The translations under genes and the position numbers were made by a program. A stretch of 64,000 nt of DNA, taken from NCBI GenBank assembly GCA_963920765.1, contig OY987242.1:8768789-8832788 (forward strand), written 5' to 3'. This document shows, one piece after another, positions 12,808 to 24,752 of the stretch; position 1 is the stretch's first letter, and each line of letters begins with the position of its first letter. Below the pieces are notes generated by a model that saw only the letters and a list, made by a program, of their open reading frames with translations, ran no database searches and had not been told where the DNA came from. This DNA is from Ulota crispa (taxonomy: Eukaryota > Streptophyta > Bryopsida > Orthotrichales > Orthotrichaceae).

Positions 12808-13172
12808 GGGCGGCTTCACACTGTGGCCAAAGGTCAAGCAGTCGTTGGTATGCACCAATCAGATTGCACAAAACCAAGAGTCTGATTGTTAAACCCTTCA
12901 CACTGAAGATCAAGTTTCAAAAGCCATCACCTCCCATTTGTCTACATGGCAGCACTTCATCATTCAAGGTTAATGGCCTCTCAAAGAGAAATTTGGATTC
13001 AGCAAAAATGGAGACCCAAACTATGAGAGAGAGGACATCAATTTTAGCATTTATTGTTGTCAATTTCAACATTTATTGTTTATTTTCAGCAGATTTTCTT
13101 GACCTCTCAGCAAATTTTGGCCACTTAGTTTGATGGCCTCTCAACTTGGCCAGTAGGAGTGTGAAGCGGCCC
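12808..13172. mobile_element. Tourist/PIF-Harbinger-like MITE
   Basis: The terminal inverted repeats are GGGCGGCTTCACACT and its complement with one mismatch. TTA flanks both ends (12805-12807 and 13173-13175). TTA duplication with GGGC ends is typical of PIF/Harbinger MITEs in plants. Confidence 0.8.
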
Positions 13173-13175
13173 TTA

Positions 13176-13593
13176 GGGCATCCCCAATGCAGCCGTAATA
13201 GAGGCAGGCAAAAACTTGTGCAATGGTTTAAACGGGACTTGAGTAAAAACATGGGCTCCAATGCAGCAGGTAAATCATACTGCATTTTTCAAGGCTCCCC
13301 ACATAAGAGCCCCTCCCTTGCAAATTTTCACTATTTGGAAAGTCCTACATACCACTCCAGCTCTGACACTGACGCAATTTTAGAGAATTTTAGATACTTC
13401 TGACATGAATCAGCCACATATAAGCACTTAAAAAAGACATAAACTATTAAAAACTCATGTTTAATGAGAGCTAGAGCTTGTGTGCATTGGGACTATTGCA
13501 TTAGAGAAATGCCCCGACTCTGCATCTGACTCAGAATGACACACGATCTAATAAAGTTTAGGAAGTTGATATTCCGGCTACATTGAGATGCCC
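13176..13593. mobile_element. Second Tourist-like MITE, abutting the first
   Basis: The ends are GGGCATCCCCAATGCAGCC and GGCTACATTGAGATGCCC, inverted with a few mismatches. TTA flanks both sides (13173-13175 and 13594-13596). The left TTA is shared with the preceding element. Confidence 0.75.
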
Positions 13594-13596
13594 TTA

Positions 13597-14990
13597 GCAT
13601 ATGCTCATAAGTTACTACTGTATTGATGTGGCCTGCTAACGTACTTGCTACCGATCAACCTTAGGGCCAGATCACACTATTAATGTCCCACTTCTCAACT
13701 TTATTAGTCTCAGCTGAAGTGTAAACACCATTCTTAACTTTGCTGGATTATAGAGGGCAAGAACGAAATTAAGAAATAGTTTGTATGTTTAATGAATTGA
13801 AGTTTTTGGATATTGATTCCGAAGTTGGTTGATTTGCTAAATCCAATTCTTAAACCTAGGTCCTTCTTTCTTGGTGTCAAATCTTTCAAAAGGTGTTGTC
13901 AACAAATATCTAAGTGAAAAATAAATTCAAACTCTCGTTCAAACTGTGTATATCGTGTGATGCTACGAATTTCAACTTTGACTTTTCAAGCAATTATGTT
14001 TGAGAGCTCATTAGGACTTGAAACATGGAACTTTGTGTGAACCATTTTTAAGCAAAATAGCGACATTGTAATTGCTTCATGGCAATTGGTTCTAGCAATA
14101 TATTTTGACATTATTTTTAAAGTCCATGTTAATAACCAAAATGATTTGGTGTCAATACTTTTTGAAAATTCTTGTAGTTTGCTATCATCCTTTGATGCAA
14201 CATATAAGGTAATCGTACTTGAAACTATCCTTTGGGTAATTTTGATTCCTTAATTTTGGATGGAAATAAATAAACTAAATATTTAAATTGTTGAGAAGAA
14301 GAACAATAACAATGTGGAGTTGTTAGTACGGAATGGACCCGTTTCATGGTAATGTAAGAGTGGCAGCTTTACAAAATGCATGTCCATGATGTAATAATTT
14401 GAATTCATTCTCTAATTTGGACAACATTGAGCAATTATTGTTTTTTAGTTAGAGTGTTGAGTGATCATCTTACCTACTAAGGTGAAAGCACTTATAGTCA
14501 ACAATGTCTCATATTCAACTAACAAGGTATGCTATTTTCAATATTAGCAAGGATAGGTGCTTTGAAATGCATTCTTCTATCCTTTTCAAGGTTGGGACTA
14601 CTTAAGTCATGCTACTTGTCTTAAAATGAATGTAAGAAGTAATGAGTGGAAAGTAGTTTGGCTATTATCAGAATTGCATATGAGTCTGGAGGTTGACAAT
14701 GGGTTCAAAGCACTTTTTGACTCCCAAAATTCACAATAATTTCATTTTTGAAAATCTATATTAATAAAAGAATAACCATTAGTCAATTAGGGCCTATCAT
14801 GTAATAGTGTTCAATCAGTTAGGGTCGGGCATAAGTTATATTAGGTTTGGACATGACTAGGATCAAAAAGGTATAAATGGATAAAGTAAAATCACCTATG
14901 ACTCTCTTATCTGCTTCACTAGACGTTAACAACAAGTCACTGGTAGTTGCACTATCACTAACAGTTGCACCACAACTTTCTCTCAACCAA
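13597..14990. other. AT-rich intergenic DNA, nothing supported
   Basis: No long open frame, terminal inverted repeat or tandem array is visible. Confidence 0.5.
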
Positions 14991-14993
14991 AAA

Positions 14994-15125
14994 AGGGCAC
15001 GGGGATAAGGGGACATGGGGATAGGAGGACACAGGGATAAAGAGACATTGGGATAGAGGACACGGGGATAAGGGGGCAAGGGGATATGGGGGCACAAAGA
15101 TTGGGGAGCACGAGGATAGGGGGTG
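14994..15125 (+). repeat. G-rich degenerate minisatellite
   Basis: About 130 bp of repeated units of roughly 15-17 bp of the form GGGGATAAGGGGACAC, with drift between copies. The plus strand is purine-rich with many runs of three to five G. The minus-strand open frames seen here are a by-product of the repeat. Confidence 0.8.
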
Positions 15126-15539
15126 GGGGCATAAACCCGTCGGCACAACGGGCAGTATACTAGTAAAATTATAAACAAATTGCAATCCCAATATTTCTTA
15201 TCTTCCTACACTAGAAAATATTTATTGCCTCAAACTCTTTGTAGTTTGTTGCAAAGTTGCTTAAGTTGCTGGGTATGGGTGCTTCCCCTTATTTAGATAC
15301 TTGCCATTGGCATCGGAAATGCAATTTTTAATTATGCAACTAGTATAGACACCCATTGGTATGATGGGACGTAAAACAACTTCAAGCCCAATTAAGCAAA
15401 AAAATTCCCCTGCAAAAAAATAAATTCTTTCTTTTTATTTGTGCACTCCAATCTCAAACTCTACCCATGCAATAAAACATTTGTCTTTCTTTACAAAACA
15501 TTCCCTTGCTGTAAAGTGTTTTTTGTTCAATATCCATAA

Positions 15540-15840
15540 TTTTTTTACCTATGTAATAAAAAGAACGTGATTATTTACTCATGCAAAAAAATATAATTTA
15601 TTTTTTACCTACACAAATTTTTACCCACATAGTAATTATTCATGCAAAATTTTAATGTATTTTTTAACCTAGATAATTTTGTTACATTTTTTATTTTTTA
15701 TCCACACATTTTTTTACATATTTGATTTTTTACCTATACATTTTTTCTCACATAGGTTTTTGCTTACGCAGATTTTCACCTATGTAAGTTTTTATCCAAG
15801 TAAGTTTTTATCCATGCAAATTTATTTACCCACACAGTAA
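15540..15840. repeat. AT-rich degenerate tandem-like repeat
   Basis: Words of the type TTTTTACCTATGTAA, TTTTTACCCACATAG and TTTTTATCCATGCAA recur about every 20-30 bp with heavy drift. No coding potential. Confidence 0.55.
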
Positions 15841-16227
15841 AAAGATTGGCACGCAGTGAATCGTATTCTGTTATATAGATAAGCTAGATAGATACTTTCA
15901 CGGTTTTCCATCATGATACAGTTGTAGCTTAGGGAGATGATTGGCATAATCCAACGTTGAATAAATCAACTGTATGGGTTGATACCAATGTGCACAAATG
16001 TGGCTAATGAAATGGTCCGGGGACACAACCCCACCCAGCTGACACGGCATTTCATCACAAATGTGGCTAAACTTACTAGCAACATGTTCTACAAATATTG
16101 AAGAATGTGAACAACACAATCCGAAATTCAAATTTTAGCTCATTATCAAAACATTGGACAGAGGACCAAATTTAGATACACGTATATGCATAATATGATG
16201 TTTTTTTTTCTCTATATATATCTTTAA

Positions 16228-16468
16228 CCCCTAAGCGTCACAAACAGAACAAGGGTCCAGACAAGTGTGGGAGAGTGTTCTGAAAATAATTTGGAGTGTA
16301 AGTCATAACTGAAAAATTCACCCTAGAGATTTGTTAGTAACCTCTCGACAAGTGTAAATTTGTAGTTTTTGTGAAAATACACCATGCAGATGCAAAGATT
16401 GTAAGGTTTAATTACTAGGTTGTTCCTGGAATCCAGATTTGAAAAACATCTGCTGTGACGCTTAGGGG
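16228..16468. mobile_element. Short piggyBac-like MITE
   Basis: A 241-bp element with perfect 15-bp terminal inverted repeats CCCCTAAGCGTCACA and TGTGACGCTTAGGGG, flanked by TTAA at 16224-16227 and 16469-16472. Non-coding. Confidence 0.85.
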
Positions 16469-16799
16469 TTAAACCAATTATCAGGTTTTTGTTATTATTA
16501 TCACTATTACTAATTTCTTGTTTTTAATACCATAATTTTGGAACAACATTTTTTCCATTTCTATGCCTACATGTATGTATCATTTATAAGTACATAATGT
16601 CACTAACTCGTTAGTCATATAGGCCATGTTCTCATCCAAATGTTCAATCATGTATACTATTAAGATGGAGAATTTTCCTTCCTCAATTTGTGCCCTTTCC
16701 TAAAATTTTAAAAAAAAAATTGGTGTGAGTTGAAGCAATAAAAGAGGCCCTAGATATAAAACACAAAATGCCACCATGTGCAAAAAAAACATTAAAACA

Positions 16800-17073
16800 A
16801 TGACACACGATATTCCAAATTGTTTAGTAATAATAAATGCAAATAAAAATTCTATGGCTATACTTGAAGCCAATCAATTACAAATACCTATCATATCTTT
16901 GGTGGATTCTAATATTTCAAACAGATTACAAAAATTAATAACTTATCCCATTCCAGTGAATGATGATTCTATACAAGTTTGTATATCTATTTTGTAATTT
17001 GATTACAAAAACAGTCATTCTTTCACAAAGTGCTTGGCCGCTCTCGCGAAAATCCTTGAATTTGACGCAATAA
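16800..17073 (+). pseudogene. rps2: Mitochondrial rps2 fragment in nuclear-type DNA
   Basis: The frame from 16800 encodes a C-terminal part of plant mitochondrial ribosomal protein S2: PNCLVII, then LQIPIISLVDSN, then LITYPIPVNDDSIQ, words highly characteristic of that family. An extra G at about 16977 shifts the frame; one frame over, the reading continues FVYLFCNLITKTVI to a stop at 17071-17073. The N-terminal half is missing. Similar words flank it on both sides (about 16736-16795 and 17068-17128: GCCCTA-ATATA-AACAC ... CCATGTGCAA). I infer a mitochondrial insertion, now broken. A decayed nuclear-transferred copy is possible but there is no transit peptide. Confidence 0.8.
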
Positions 17074-17461
17074 ATAATGCCCTAAATATAGAACACCAAG
17101 TATCTCCATGTGCAACAAAACCAACAAAATAACTTGGGCAAAAAGCATGCCTATATACTAGTTTGTGTACAAGCTTACAAAAACTAGTGTTTAAGTTCAA
17201 ACATCAACATTACTAATCAATTGAAATAATCAATAGATTCTTATCTTTGAAAATGAAGTTGTTAACAAAGTTACTCCAAAAGGTATCAATATTATGCACT
17301 ATTAAGCCTTTTAACAATAACATTTATTGTACTGCAATATCAAAACCTTAAATTAGGTTGTTTGTTTGGATGTTTGGATGTTTGTTTGTTTGTCACATTG
17401 AGATCTCTTGAGCCGTGTGTCCCCTTGTTGCGTGCTTGGTACTCTTGGAAAGCTCTTGGTA

Positions 17462-17635
17462 AGGAGGGGTGCATGGGCTTGGTTTCATAGCATTTGGGAC
17501 CATGGTGGGAAAGTTATTGAATTTCAAATTTTTTATGAATTAAAAATTTAGAAAATTACTTTTACTTTTATTGGTGCTGTTCTTGGTATCATCATAAAAC
17601 TCTCACCAAGGAGGGGTGCATGGGCTTGGTTTTGT
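17462..17635. repeat. Pair of direct repeats
   Basis: AGGAGGGGTGCATGGGCTTG occurs at about 17463 and again at about 17609, followed by GTTT and CATTTG words in both. Surrounding DNA is CTTTTA-rich simple sequence. No gene. Confidence 0.5.
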
Positions 17636-17829
17636 GACATTTGAAATTACTTTCATTTTTCACTTTTACTTTTACTTTTATTTTTACTTCTACTTCTATC
17701 ATGATGAAAATTGGACCAACAGCACAGAGCCACACTAGTGGTATTTAAACTCAAACAAGTGTTAACCAAAAAATTTAGTACTTTCCATATATTTGGCTTA
17801 TAATGTAATTACACCCACTGTTGACACTT

Positions 17830-17950
17830 GAAAGTTTCGTACCCTAATTGCAATACATTTGAAAATTTATTCATTTTGATTTCGAGATCAAGTTGTACCG
17901 TAATTGCAATACGTTTGAAATGTTAACATCATTCTGATTTCGAAATCAAG
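17830..17950. repeat. Two-copy tandem duplication (about 58 bp)
   Basis: GTACCCTAATTGCAATACAT with the following GATTTCGAGATCAAG recurs as GTACCGTAATTGCAATACGT and GATTTCGAAATCAAG. It lies about 300 bp upstream of the eIF2-alpha start codon. Confidence 0.6.
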
Positions 17951-18255
17951 TAAGTTAAGCAACTCTAAATTATTCACATTTGCAAAATCTTTTAAGCAGA
18001 TCCCGGTTACCAATATCAATATCAATATCCGTGACGGGTATCATACCCTTACCTTCATCCTCTCACTGCTGGAAGTGGAGAACCCCTAAACCGAGTGTCT
18101 CTTTTGAGCTTCTCCGAGCTCTTCAGGGTTTCTCTCTCTCGGCGTCCCCAGCCGTTGTTTACTTTTGAACAACTTATTAGGTCACCGTTCCCGACTCCGC
18201 TTGCGCTCCACACTTCATTGTCTTCAGTTTGTGTGCAACCGAAGAGCTCGCCACA

Positions 18256-20900
18256 ATGACGGTCACTGAGAGTCGGATGTACGAGGCGCGTTACCCGGAG
18301 GTAGACGACGTCGTCATGGTCTCGGTAAGTAGCTCCGTTTGATGATTTTTTTTATGAATTTTTTTTATATGATCAAGCTCCCGTTTTGATAGTTTTTCTA
18401 TGAAGTGTTTGTCATTTGATCAGCTGCTCTATCTTCCGTTTGCAAACTGCTCTTATTCTTGCCACTTATATTCTCCATTCCTACACCTTTGGTTTTCAAA
18501 ACCCTAATTTTTCAGTTCTTGAGTATGAGATCGGGGGAATTGAAAAATGTTTGTTTGTGAAAAATCTGATTTCTAAATTCGTGATTTCAGGTGAAAAATA
18601 TCGCCGAGATGGGCGCTTATGTGGCACTCCTTGAGTACAACAACATCGAGGGCATGATTTTGCTCTCGGAACTTTCACGTCGGCGAATTCGAAGTATTAG
18701 TAGCTTGATTAAGGTGGGACGGCAGGAGCCTGTCATGGTTCTCAGAGTGGACAAGGAGAAGGGGTACATAGATCTTAGCAAGCGCAGGGTGTCAGAGGAG
18801 GATGTTGCGGGCTGTGAGGAGCGTTACAATAAGAGCAAATTGGTGCATTCCATTATGCGGCACGTTGCTGACACCATGGATGCTGATTTGGAGGTAATTT
18901 CGAAGTTTGTAATTCTTTAAATGGTTTGGCTGATGTTTTTTTCGAATCAGTACTTTGAATTAGGTTTAAGATCGAAGTCTTGGCATGTAAAAGTGTTTCT
19001 TTTGAATCTGCTATGGAATTATTAGTTTAGTGTACTCTTTGACAATTGTGTACAGTTATTGATGGGCTCTTCGTCATGTTGTTTTATTTACAGGATCTCT
19101 ACGCTCACGTTGGCTGGCCGCTATACAAGAAATATGGACATGCATTTGAGGTGAGTACGGAAATCTGGGGCAGGTTTTAAGATAGTTCAGTGCCTTTGGT
19201 ATTTCTCAGGAATTGTTAGCTGAGCAGGATGTAAAGATGTCCATGCAATATTTATGCCAGTTGTTTTGGTTTGTGATGACTTGTGGTGAGGGTTCATTAA
19301 TCTGACTTTCTGGATGTCTCGTTGTGTCTTCACCGTATAACCCGGATTTAGAGTATCCAGATTTTAAATTATCTTATCTTTAGGTTTGAATTTATCATGC
19401 TGTTACAATCTTCGCATTCAAGTGGGGGCTGACTTATAATGGTTGCTATTGTCTTTAGGCCTTCAAAAATATTGTTACTGATCCCGATTCTGTGCTCAGT
19501 GGGCTCACGAAGGAAGTCAAGGAAATGAAGGGTGATGAAGAGGTGAGTTGAAATCAATATATCGGTGTGCAGTCATTCATGATAGATGTATAAACAATTT
19601 TTTTGTTGTTAGGTTCAATTTCTCGTTGGTGTACGCTAACTGCTTCTTGGTATTGCTATAATAACGCAGGTGACCAAGACAGTACCAGCAATGACTGAAC
19701 CTGTAAAGGACGCTCTCATCAAGAATATCAGGAGGAGAATGACCCCCCAGCCACTGAAAATTCGGGCTGATATTGAGTTGAAATGCTTCCAGTTTGACGG
19801 GGTTTTGCACATCAAGGTGACACATTTTCTGCAGTTGAATCTGAGTTTCTGGTTTTGTATTCTGTGGATGTTGCTACACTTGTGCGTTGGTAAATTGTAA
19901 ACTCTATACTTCTTGGCCTTGTAAGTAAGAGGATCTCATTGTCTATTACTCATATTGTCTTGAAAACCTTCTCCTGGCTTTGAAGGGAAATTTGAATTGA
20001 AAGATGCTTTTTTTGTATATATTATTCATATTTTGTTATTCTGAATGTATGTTTCAGGATGCAATGAGAAAGGCAGAGGCCGCTGGAACAGAAGAGTGCC
20101 CTGTGAAGATTAAGCTTGTGGCTCCCCCACTTTATGTTATCACTACTCAGACTCTCGACAAGGTTTGAACGTTTACATCCTGTATTCAAGAGTTTTGGAT
20201 TTTTTTCTCTGCTTTTTTGAATTACTGACTTCAGACGTTACATATGCTTCATGATAACAGCCTTTATCTATTTCCTTACATACCTATTTAGCTTTTTTCA
20301 ATCATTTCCCAAATAGGTTGATGTTCATGGGGAAGTTCGTCATTGGCTCTGTCGTTATTATATGTGCCTATTATATCTATCTGATGATTTTTCATAAAAT
20401 AGCATATTGTATGTGTTTGGTGTTGCAATTTTTCTGTCCTGGAGCTTTTTGCTAAGCTTGTTTATATATTTGGCAGGATCTTGGTATTGCCGTATTGGAG
20501 ACAGCTATTAAAGCTTGTGCAAAAGAGATTGACAAGCACAAAGGAAAGCTTCTCGTTAAAGAAGCACCACGAGCGGTACATTCCCTTTTGTCCCTATTTG
20601 TGTGCTTATTTGTGTGTCTTTGTTTGCATTGGAACGAGAGATATTTGCATGTAACTTCTTAGATGTAATTCTCTGCATCTTCAAAAGACAGCTTCCTTTA
20701 TATCAGAAGTATTGTGATCTGATTCAAATAATATTATTTGGCCTGTATTGCAGGTGAGTGAGAGGGAAGAGCGGTTCCTAGCCGAGACAATCGCAAAACT
20801 TGAAGACGCGAATCTGGAAGTTGACGGAGATGTTGATAGTGAGGAAGAGGACAATGGCATGGGTGAAGTTGACGTCGATGGTGGGGGTTTAGTAGAGTAG
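18256..20900 (+). CDS. EIF2A: Eukaryotic translation initiation factor 2 subunit alpha
   Basis: The regulatory subunit of eIF2, the GTP-binding complex that brings initiator Met-tRNA to the 40S ribosome. Exons: 18256-18324, 18591-18893, 19094-19150, 19459-19542, 19670-19816, 20058-20162, 20477-20575, 20754-20900. Every intron sits between codons (phase 0), giving 336 residues, the usual plant length. The S1 RNA-binding domain covers about residues 14-88. [10 protein letters not shown] is intact, with Ser52 (initiator Met counted) matching the serine phosphorylated by GCN2 in stress. [15 protein letters not shown] follows. The C-terminus is acidic (VDSEEEDNG). The start gives the conserved [20 protein letters not shown] and has CACA before ATG. 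Nothing is odd; it should be a working housekeeping gene. Confidence 0.98.
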
Positions 20901-22361
20901 GTAGATTATTGTTGTAAATCTTAGTACCGTGCAGTTCTTCAGTTAGAGAGCCTTTGAAGGTTCTTAAGAGCATTTTTGACTTTGTTCGTAGTGTTTAATC
21001 AGTCTTGTTTAAGTTAAGACGATTGCTGTTTGACGACCGACTGGTCTATCACAAGTACATTTTAAGCCTTTTTCAGTCTTTTCCCTGAAGGTTGGGATGA
21101 ATTTATGAATCTACGAGTTAAAGGCGATTCACATTACTCCTCACGTCCCATGTCCCAAGAATCCGATCGTTGAGAGCCAAAAGTTGGGATTCATTTTGCT
21201 TACATAGCAGCATTCTCTGAAAGTATTGGTCTCAAGGAGGTGGGCTCTGAATGTTCTAGTCGGTTTGGGTTGACCATATGTCCCACCAACCTTCTTGCAC
21301 AAAATATTCATGGTTTTGTTTGGTACCCTTTTTGCCCATAATAACCCAATGAAGAGGTCTTGTGTCGATATGAGACTTGCAGGAAAAATGACTTGGACTG
21401 AGAACTTGGTTATGCTCGTTTGGACAGTTGCACTTATATCACTCGTTGGGACAGAATCTTGCTTTGCAATGTCTGATCTTTGTTCCTTGAACAATGGTAG
21501 CTCCCAAATTGTTAAGATTTTATGATAATATTTTCCAAATTCAAGTTATTGGAGCATGCTGACTTGGTTGACCATATTGCCTTAGTTATTGTGCTTTTGT
21601 TCAGATTCTATTTTGTATGTCTATGCCGACTTCAGTTATTGGCAGATCTATCATTAGTGGTAGTCATAAGCACAAGAGAAATCATCAAAATCGCATCTTC
21701 ATCGCACAGTCCTTGCCCTTTCGTATATCAGTTTAATATATTTTTTTCTGGGGTGGAAACCTAGACACAAACTGCAGGATAGTTGCGTTTTTCTTGCTAC
21801 GTGCAAGCAAAGTGCTGAATTACTATGGCATGTCAAGGTGCCTTTGCTCTTTGATAAGTTGGAATGATAGACCGCATGTTATGGAGGGCTTTTGAGTTGA
21901 ATGTCTAATGTGCATTGAAAAACTTGAGAGCATGTATAAGTGAAAGAACACTAAAGCCAAAAAAAAAACCTTATTTCTAAGACCAACAACAATAACAGGG
22001 TCACAATTGTTCTTGAATCTTGCATTCTAGCATTTCAAATAGGTAGGAAATTTGGTCCTTGGGTTAAGAGTGGGACTTGGCTTTGAATTACCATAAGCAT
22101 GTCCTTCATCATCATCATCATCATCCTTCCTTTGAACACGTGCCTAAATGTACACCATCTAAGAATTAGAGTTTGAGATCGATTTTGGATACACTTGTTA
22201 AGAAATTTTAAAGTAGAAATCATGCCTAATTATCTATTGAGATGGTATCAGATGTAGCTTTTATTTGATACAATGGAGAAAACTCAAGTAAGATTAAAAT
22301 ATGGTTTAGGACTCAATTCAAATAGACTATTACAATTGTCCATATCATTTAAATTCTTTAA
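20901..22361. other. eIF2-alpha 3' flank and intergenic DNA
   Basis: The first 200-300 bp are probably 3' UTR. Overlapping open frames on both strands at 21141-21525 show no domain I recognise. A short ATC repeat lies at about 22107-22124. Confidence 0.45.
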
Positions 22362-23113
22362 CCCCTGAGCGCCCCAGCGACGGGATCCTGTCGCTAGGAT
22401 TTTAATTGCTTATTTGAGGAACCAGATCTAACTATGTTATCTTGCTATAAACTACAATTATGAAAGCATTCAAGTTGTCCATGTCAATGGAGTAATGGCA
22501 AGGAAAGTCAACTATTGTACAAGTGCTATAGGAGATTTGATTGGGTGAAACACCATACGGGGCGTGGTGGCAAGTAGCATCTTACAGGCTACAACCAGTC
22601 AATATCCCTTGCAAGCTTCCTTGCGTGTACTTTGTGGTAGTGGGAAATTTGTTGGCAAGGGTTCAAGCATGTTCTAGACCCTTATTATGGCAACCGTCAG
22701 CAACTGTGCCAATCATTGTTTTCCGTGCAATAGCAATTTGAAGCCCTAAAACTTGACATAAAAAGAAGTGCAATCTTCAATAATTTACAAGAGTGTGCAT
22801 TCACATCTAATCTTGTTGCTCACAAAATTTTAAATGAATTAGGGGCCTACAAAATTTTGTAAAAATCATCAAATAGCAACTACCTACCAAAAAATGAGAT
22901 TTTGCCATCACATGTTGTTTGATCAAATGTTATAATCTCCCATCTCCCATGGTCAAATTTTCCCAAATTTTGCAATCCATTTTCCAAGTAGGTGTTTCAT
23001 TGTTTTCAATGGTCACTTTTTACGGATCATATGATTGACTGAGATACAATGCATCAAAGTTGTTGGTTTCCCAAAACCCTAATTTTGGTGAATACGGCCT
23101 GGGCGCTCATGGG
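22362..23113. mobile_element. piggyBac-like non-autonomous element
   Basis: A 752-bp element flanked by TTAA (22358-22361 and 23114-23117). The left end is CCCCTGAGCGCCCCAGCG and the right end GGGCGCTCATGGG. The right subterminal word GGCCTGGGCGCT is shared with 53099-53340. Non-coding. Confidence 0.8.
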
Positions 23114-23882
23114 TTAATTGTATTTATACTAAAATTTGATGCAATTCTTTTTCAATAAGGTTCCATATCATTGATATATGTAATTTAGTTGACCACATTT
23201 GTTTAAAATTCAATCTATGACTTGATGATAATTTCATATGAATATTACATTAATTTTTAGAAGTTGGTGTTTCCTACAAAAGAAGATGAATCTTCCAATT
23301 TATTTTAGTCGATTCAATTAAAAATACCTTTGTCAAAACATTTTATTTTATTTTTATTTATTCCTAAAAATACAAAGTATTTCTTTTGTTTATTGACTAA
23401 TACAAGTACACTTGGGTAGTCATCAACTCAAATGGTTAATTAAACATTAAAAAATATATTAGTACTCTAGAAATGGATCTTTTAGAAATTTATAAAGAAA
23501 TCAATTCGAAAGCATGAGAACATGAAGGTAAGCATGTACTTATTAACATGCTTTGATAAATATGTACATGTATATTGTTTAACTTTTTATTTTTTACAAA
23601 AACAAAAAAACAATTCATCGCAATGAAAAAGTATAAAACCCCAGCCAAAAGTGGCTTGGAAGAACACAAAGACAAACTAGCCATGGATCTTACAAACCAA
23701 CTCCCATCTAAGCTTATGTCCAAGGAAGGTTGCTTGAACTGCAAGCATCCTGAGTAGGCAAAGCATAATTACAAGCTCCTCAAGTAAGCAAAGCCAAGTT
23801 ACTTGCCTCTTAATCTAATGCACTTCAGATATATGTATCAAATGTTCAACAATATAACATAAACATTACGATAACGTCCTTA

Positions 23883-24119
23883 TTAGGTAAATTGGGAAAA
23901 ACAATACATTCTCGGACTTTCACTATTTCTGTAATTATGTGTAATTTACCATACTACAAAAAGCAAGTCCGCACTTTCTTGGACAATAGTGAAGTCTCAA
24001 CGATTGCTTCCAAATTTTTTAAATAATTACAACTTTGAGCTATAGCTATGTCTACATTTACTATATGAAAGATTAAGGTAAAGTACAAAATGATCCCTCT
24101 GTTTTCCCAATTTACCTAA
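23883..24119. mobile_element. MITE, GGTAAATTGG family
   Basis: A 237-bp element with perfect inverted ends TTAGGTAAATTGGG and CCCAATTTACCTAA. It is homologous in reverse orientation to 5491-5724. The outermost TA could be the target duplication. Non-coding. Confidence 0.8.
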
Positions 24120-24410
24120 CATAATGTTACGAATGCTTAGAATATCTTCTAATTGAACTTCAATCTCCTATAACTATTGCATGCATTATTCAAAATTTGT
24201 TTTTGAATTTTGCACGACGAATTGTTTTGTGTATTTGACCCAAAAAAATAACCTCACTTACACAATCGTGGATTTTTGAAAATTTTGCTCAGCGTACCTT
24301 GTTAGCATGGTAATTGTCCAACCTATTTCCGTTGCTGAGTATTTAACGGGTAATGCTACTCGATAATTGCTAGGCATTGGTTCGCGAAGACGTCCGTAAC
24401 CGTGCGTTTC

Positions 24411-24460
24411 AATTACCGTGCACTGCCAAATACCGTGCACTGCCACATACCGTGCACTTC
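24411..24460 (+). repeat. Three tandem TACCGTGCACT words
   Basis: TACCGTGCACTGCCA, TACCGTGCACTGCCA and TACCGTGCACTTCA are spaced about 15-17 bp apart, with a weaker CCGTGCGTTT just before. They lie about 290 bp upstream of the inferred first VPS22 exon-intron border, so could be promoter elements; this is a guess from position. Confidence 0.5.
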
Positions 24461-24752
24461 ATAGTAGAATTCTGTCTATACCGTCCGATTTGAAGACGGA
24501 TAATCTGCGCCTTTCGTTACCTTTCTTCTGATGCTTCCAGAGTGCTCTGGTCTTGGACAGTGCACGACCTGCTCTCGACTGTTGTCTCCCTTCACTATGG
24601 CGAAAGACTACACCTTCATTTCATCGCAATGCACTGCAGTATGCTCTCTTCTATTTTGATCCTCCTTCAATTTGCTCTCTTCCTTTCCACATGTGAAGTG
24701 ATTATCAAGAAAGACGTCGAATGATGAAGAAAGTGAGGGTTACAAGCGACAG

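Noticed and set aside
14819-15191. Proline/serine-rich minus frames
   Set aside because: They are translations of the G-rich minisatellite.
21141-21525. Overlapping 117- and 76-codon frames, perhaps a retroelement remnant
   Set aside because: No reverse transcriptase, integrase or gag motif is visible.
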